A DNA stretch of 64,000 nt from Symsagittifera roscoffensis (Eukaryota; Xenacoelomorpha; Acoela; Convolutidae): contig NC_087063.1 of NCBI RefSeq assembly GCF_963678635.1, positions 51,659,220 through 51,723,219 of the forward strand, in the 5' to 3' direction. Position numbers and translations under genes: made by a program. Numbering within the stretch: position 1 is the first letter of the stretch; every line of letters begins with the position of its first letter. The notes below the pieces were generated by a model that saw nothing but the letters and a program-made list of their open reading frames with translations, made no database searches and was not told the DNA's origin. This document shows positions 59,445 to 64,000 of this stretch, piece by piece.

Positions 59445-60692
59445 CTCACGTGAATCGGTACTAACGGGAGTGATTGGCCTCGAATTCAAAGCCTGTTCAA
59501 CTAAGCAGAGCGTTGTTCCTAACACCTCTTCAGTGACTCGCCTACTGCCTAGGATATCGTACAGCACGCGCTTCACGCTTCGGACGAGGCGTTCCCAGGA
59601 GCCGCCATGATGGGGTGCGCCTGGCGGGTTAAATTTCCAAATAAGACCTTTGTGTGCAAAAATGGTCGGAGCCATGCCATTCCAGCTCTTGATGCAGGCA
59701 AGTAATTCCTTTTCCGCACCAACGAAGTTCGTGCCATTATCCGACCAGATTTGGCTTGGCGTACCACGGCGCGCAACGAATCGTTCAATGCCCATGACAC
59801 ACGAACTGGTGTCTAAAGATGGTACAATCTCAAGTTGTACAGCCCTGGTGGTGAGGCAAGTATAAAGAAATCCCCATCTTTTTTCCGTGCTTCTGCGAAC
59901 CGGAACGTAAAGCGGTCCAAAGTAATCCACACCCGTATGATTGAAGGGTGGTTGTTTGTATCCGAGACGTTCGACAGGTAAATCGGACATAATTGGCTGG
60001 ATGGTGCTTGCTTTGCGTTTACGGTATGTCACACATTGATTTTCGATAGACCGAAGTAGTCGACGCAACCCAAGTTTTGCATATTTCATATTTAAAACGG
60101 AGCGCATGTAATCTAATCCTTGATGAAAATGCTTATGGTGGAAGCTGCGGGCCAACAAACGAACTAGGGTATGTCGCGCGTCGAGTATTATTGGGTGCTT
60201 AGTATCAAACTCGGTATTCACTAAGCGCACAATCCGTCCGGTGGAACGAATGATACCAGCGGGACCGATAAATGGCGAGTATGTGGCAATTTTACTACTA
60301 TTCTTAATAGGTTTGCCAGCGGTGAGCGTTTTCAATTCAACGGGGAAGGATTCCATCTGAGCAAGATGAATCAGTTTGTTTTCTGCCATATCAAGTTCAG
60401 TGGGGTCGGTGATTCGTAAGTCCTTACTACGAAAATACTTATGTGAAGGCAGCATCCTCAACATAAAAGCGACTGCTCGCTTATATCTCGTAAAGGAACT
60501 GAATCTTTCCCAATTGAACCCGTGTTCGGGATGTTTGATGGATGTGACATCGGTGACGAAGGAAGATGATGTCTCCAAGCAATTATCAACATCACAAGAA
60601 GGACCCTTCAAACGAATTTTATTGATTACACGTTCGTCGGGTATAAACAGCCAATCAGTAGTCCTGAGAATGCTCGGACCAATAACCCAGCT
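59445..60692 (-). pseudogene. Integrase of the Bel/Pao element
   Basis: Taking TTG at 60611 as codon 1, the frame runs 389 codons to a TGA. The zinc finger has His158, His163 and Cys193 but Tyr196 where the second Cys of CVTC is expected. The catalytic DDE residues are Asp229 (GVDYFGP), Asp291 (WSDNGTNF) and Glu340 (GGSWERLV), all present. The frame is open upstream to the RT and joined to it by a one-base deletion near 60691. Integrase inserts element cDNA into chromosomes; here the loss of a zinc ligand and the frame breaks argue against activity. Confidence 0.9.
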
Positions 60693-62148
60693 GCTATCCT
60701 GAGGGCTTCCAAAGAAATCCCCCGCGTACAGGTATCAGCTGGATTATCGCCGCTCAGAACATGGTGCCACTCATCAATAGTGGTCGATTCGAGAATTTTG
60801 CCGACACGATTAGCGACGAATACAGGTAATTTTTTAGTGGAGTTTAGCCACTGCAAAACTGTTGTACTATCTGTCCACGTGTAGACATGATTAACAGAGA
60901 CGGTAAGGGTGGCCAGTATATCATCTCTTAGTCGTGTGGCGAGCAGAGCAGCTTGAAACTCTAGCTTAGGTATAGATAGCGCTTTCATGGGCCCAACGCG
61001 AGCTTTACCAAAGCTGAAGGATATTTGAGTTTTGTGCAAGCTCGAGAGTCGCGCACGCAAAAATCCAACCGCACAGAAAACTTCCTGCGAGCTATCACCG
61101 AACATGTGGAGCTCAATTTGATCCACAGGCTCCGTGAAGTAACAACGGGGAATAGTCAATTGCCCTAAGAGAGGGAGACCGGAGTGCCACTCGAGAAACT
61201 TATCTTTTATGTCTTCTGGCAATTCGTCGTCCCAACTTTGACCACTGATTTTCCAAATATCTTTAAGTAAAAGACGGGCCCTAACTGTGTATGGAGCTAC
61301 TAACCCAACAGGGTCAAACACAGAAGAGACGAAACTCAAGACGGTTCGTTGAGTTATTGCTTTATCGAGAGGACAATCCACGCCTCTGCTAACAACCAAT
61401 GTGTCTTTTACATGGTCCCACTTAAGACCTAAGACGTGTGATGATTGTTCGGCACTGTTACATATTTCCTTGATGGGTGAAGATGAGGTTTCGGATTCCT
61501 CGGGGTTCATTGCTGAAGTGATTTCATCAGCATTACTGACAAATTTAGTCAAATTAAATCCTCCTAATTTTAGTAAGGAAACCAAATTGCGACTAGTTTT
61601 AATTGCTTGGGTAACGTTCTCGAATGAATCCAAGTAATCGTCCATGTAAAATTTTTCATTTACGACTGAGGCGGCCTCAGGGTATGTGGACATATTATCA
61701 GTTGCTGTTTTTCGCAACGCGAAATTGGCGCACGTAGGCGAATCCCGTGCGCCGAATATATGGCGAGTGTACTGATGAACTACCACATCGGAAGTGGTAT
61801 CCTCCCGCCACAAAAAAACGGAGCGAAATTTGATCGCCGGCAAGGACTCCTACCTGGAGGAGCATACCCTCTATATCCGCGGAGACGGCGTACTTGTGTT
61901 GACGGAATCGCAAAAGCACAAAAATTCAATTTTGGAGTAGGTCAGGACCCACCAATAAGGACTTATTTAAGGATGTGCCGTGAAACCTAGAAGCCCCATT
62001 AAGGACTCGGCGCACCTTACACGGGTTATTCGGATTTACGACGGGATGGTGCGGAAGATACCACTCGCGATCGGAACGCTTACGTGGATCATGCGGTTCG
62101 ACGGTAACGACATAGCCTTTCCTAATGTCCTCTCTAATTGTTTCTACG
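60693..62148 (-). pseudogene. Reverse transcriptase-RNase H of the Bel/Pao element
   Basis: RT motif A reads AVSADIEGMLLQV (near 61885) and the catalytic motif is FYMDDYLDS (near 61645). RNase H acidic residues are visible as FGDSS, LEFQA, WTDS and NPAD in the long open part (60626-61843). Three lesions are seen: a one-base deletion near 62148 at the junction with the protease frame, a TGA near 61925 within LLQN-IFVLL, and an extra T in a T run near 61812. Motifs themselves are intact. RT copies element RNA into DNA. Confidence 0.9.
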
Positions 62149-63148
62149 TATTTTCGCGCAGCTCAGGGTCTTTACTTAACTTTCTCTCCAATGATTTAAA
62201 TTGGGCGAGTGACGAGTAATAATTGTTTGGTAGACTGACATTACTACCAATCCAAAGCATAGGCACAATGTATCTTTTGCCATTGTGAACAGTTTCAGAA
62301 TTTAGGATGGATAAAGCATGTTTATCCGCGGCGGAACGGGCATCGACTTGTTTGAAAGCACCATACGATTCCAACTCGTACCAGGATTTTATCTGGTCGG
62401 TCGGAGAAGAATCTTCAACAACACACTTGAAACACGAAGAAGTAGAATTACCGGACGGCGGCAACGGACCACTTAAGACCCAACCTATCGGTAGGCGAAC
62501 GGGACACGGTGAGTTTTTATCATCTCCCAAGATGAACTCAATGGATCTAACGGCGTGGTAGTAGTCTTGTCCGATAATAACTTCAACGTCTTTATACGTA
62601 TATTGAGTGGGTTTAATAGGTGCTAATTGCGGATATTTATTCTGCAAATCAGCAATATTGATTAATTCGGAACCAATCCGAATATTGTCTTTAACATATG
62701 CACAGAGAGAAAATACGAAATCACTATTATTCGGCTCGGAGGAAACTGTAACCTTGACCCTCTGAGTCTCAACAATGGTGGTTGAACTGAAACCACTAAT
62801 TGACAAGTTAACGGGCTCCCCTACTAAGCCGAGACGGTTTACGAGTGACGAAGACACCCAGGAGTGAGTCGATGCACTATCACAAAGAACCAACGTCAGG
62901 AGACTGGTTACATCCGAGGATACACCGAGCGTTGCAATTGGCAACAACCCTTTAGAAGATTCAATGTCATGTACATCACTAACAGCGGCATGGGTGGAAG
63001 TGTTTGTTTTCTCCTTGGATTTGTTTGTTCCAGCCTTATTCGAGACATTTGAATTTTCCTTCCGAGGAAATATTCTTTCGGCTCCATGGAGCAAGACATT
63101 ATGTGTGCTATCACACTCTGGCTTCGGGCACTTTTTTGCTCTAGCACA
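62149..63148 (-). pseudogene. Pao-type aspartic protease region
   Basis: This is the peptidase A17 type of Bel/Pao elements. The active site reads LVLCDSASTHSWV, with the Asp at residue 72 counted from Met at 63094. It is in the same frame as gag, separated only by the TAA at 63149-63151. C-terminal motifs include DVEVIIGQDYY and PVRLPIGWVLSGP, the usual start of the Pao pol region. It ends by frameshift near 62148. Confidence 0.85.
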
Positions 63149-64000
63149 TTACCGGAAACTATGATTGCCATTGAGACAAGCGAAGAAAAATTTCTGTTCA
63201 GCTACGTATTTTGCTCGCTGAGTAGCAATCTTTTCCTTAAAAACAGCACAATTCCACAATGCATGACTACCCTTACACAAAACGCACGGCGGAAACTTAG
63301 ACTTATCCTGAGCCTTACTAGTTACCTGGCTATTGGCTGCAAAAACTTTGGTTGTTTTTGGTTTAACTGGTTCATCGTTTTTCGCCTTAGAGTTGAGTAA
63401 ACGTAATCTTTCATGCCCCTCGGCCTTTTCTTTCAACCAGTTGTTAAAGTCTAAGAGTGTTGGTGGCTGCCAATTATGTCTAACAGTATGCATTGACCAA
63501 GCCTCCTTGAGGTTAGGCGGAAGTTTACTAACAGCTTGGTTTAACAGGTTAACACTCTTTAGATCATCGTTGAAAGACAATGATTTGAAAACTGCTACGA
63601 GGCCAGATATGGCAGAGGAGAAACTAATGACATTTTCCGAATTGTGCATCTTAAGTGGAGGAAAAGTATTCAGCTTATCAAGATGCGCACCAACAATGGC
63701 ATGTGGTTGCCCAAACTTCCGTTGCAAGGTGGCCAGTGCATCCTTGTACATAACGCCACTATAACTAAACTCCGCAATTGCGGTTTTTGCTTTGCCTGTG
63801 ACGAGCGTTTTTAAGTATGTCAGTTTCGTATCATCGGTGAGAACAGCGGAATCAACGGTGGACTTAAACTGACCAAACCATTCGTGCCAAGTTAACGGGT
63901 TGCCGTCAAACTGGGCTAACTTCCATTCAGGAAGATGATCTTTCCGACTATGCATCAATAATTCCGCCAATTCACGAGTGGAGAGAGGTCGATCCGATGA
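63149..64000 (-). pseudogene. Gag of the Bel/Pao element, 5' truncated by the window
   Basis: The frame is open from the window end at 64000 to a TAA at 63149-63151. It contains the DUF1759-like Gag core (LAQFDGNPLTWHEWFGQFK, LDKLNTFPPLK) and a zinc-knuckle region (CVLCKGSHALWNCAVFK, then ACLNGNHSFR). The TAA falls inside the last knuckle, one codon before its final Cys, so it truncates the motif. The first Cys of that knuckle is also replaced by Phe. Gag coats element RNA in particles. Confidence 0.87.

Larger units (their letters stand above)
58856..64000 (-). mobile_element. Bel/Pao LTR retrotransposon, 5' end outside the window
   Basis: Gag, aspartic protease, RT-RNase H, integrase and a DUF5641-like C-terminal domain lie in order on the minus strand, the Bel/Pao layout. 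The 3' end is marked by a purine tract followed by TG, the expected start of the 3' LTR at 59046. The 5' part and 5' LTR are beyond base 64000. GC content is higher than in the surroundings and domains are well conserved, so the insertion is relatively young, yet seven frame breaks make it inactive. Confidence 0.9.

Noticed and set aside
59442-64000. Plus-strand ORFs of 70-143 codons
   Set aside because: All are shadows opposite the recognised Bel/Pao frames on the minus strand.

Overview
The window is AT-rich, repeat-laden DNA from an invertebrate animal that I cannot name. It has no operons or bacterial signals. It holds Bel/Pao and Ty3/gypsy-type retroelements, terminal-inverted-repeat elements, and a coding exon for a LASP/nebulin-type LIM domain, an animal family, with a GT splice donor directly after it. 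Almost every other coding trace is a decayed transposon.

The main feature is a direct tandem duplication of about 27.8 kb. Unit 1 (2649-30466) and unit 2 (30467-58281) match base for base apart from roughly thirty substitutions and small indels that I found by eye. The junction carries a 4-base CAAA microhomology present at both ancestral ends (2645-2648, 30463-30466, 58278-58281). It joins an intron of the LASP-like gene to the middle of a retroelement gag. The retroelement's 5' part exists only left of unit 1, and the continuation of the LASP intron exists only right of unit 2, so the ancestral order can be read directly.

Each unit, left to right, holds: the 3' part of a degenerate Ty3/gypsy-like element A on the + strand (gag, protease, RT-RNase H, start of integrase; unit 1 also has the upstream gag from base 1); a zone of small non-autonomous repeats, including a 1.1-kb foldback element flanked by TA, a dispersed GGCGCC-centred repeat, a short element with long terminal inverted repeats, a 19-bp minisatellite and a degenerate tandem repeat; a second gypsy-type RT relic C on the + strand; an 8-kb minus-strand cluster B of relatives of element A with three gag cores in series; tandem and inverted repeats plus a 1.5-kb element bounded by CGGGTTGAC; and finally the LIM exon.

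Right of the duplication lies more LASP-like intron, then a Bel/Pao retrotransposon on the minus strand (about 58.9 kb to beyond the window end) with gag, aspartic protease, RT-RNase H, integrase and the DUF5641-like C-terminal domain, interrupted by three frameshifts and four stops.

No autonomous element appears intact. The only likely functional host sequence is the LIM exon, present in two identical copies. The duplicated exon is 261 bases (if the predicted acceptor is right), open throughout and divisible by three, so the duplication could give the gene two alternative first coding exons or an in-frame tandem LIM domain.
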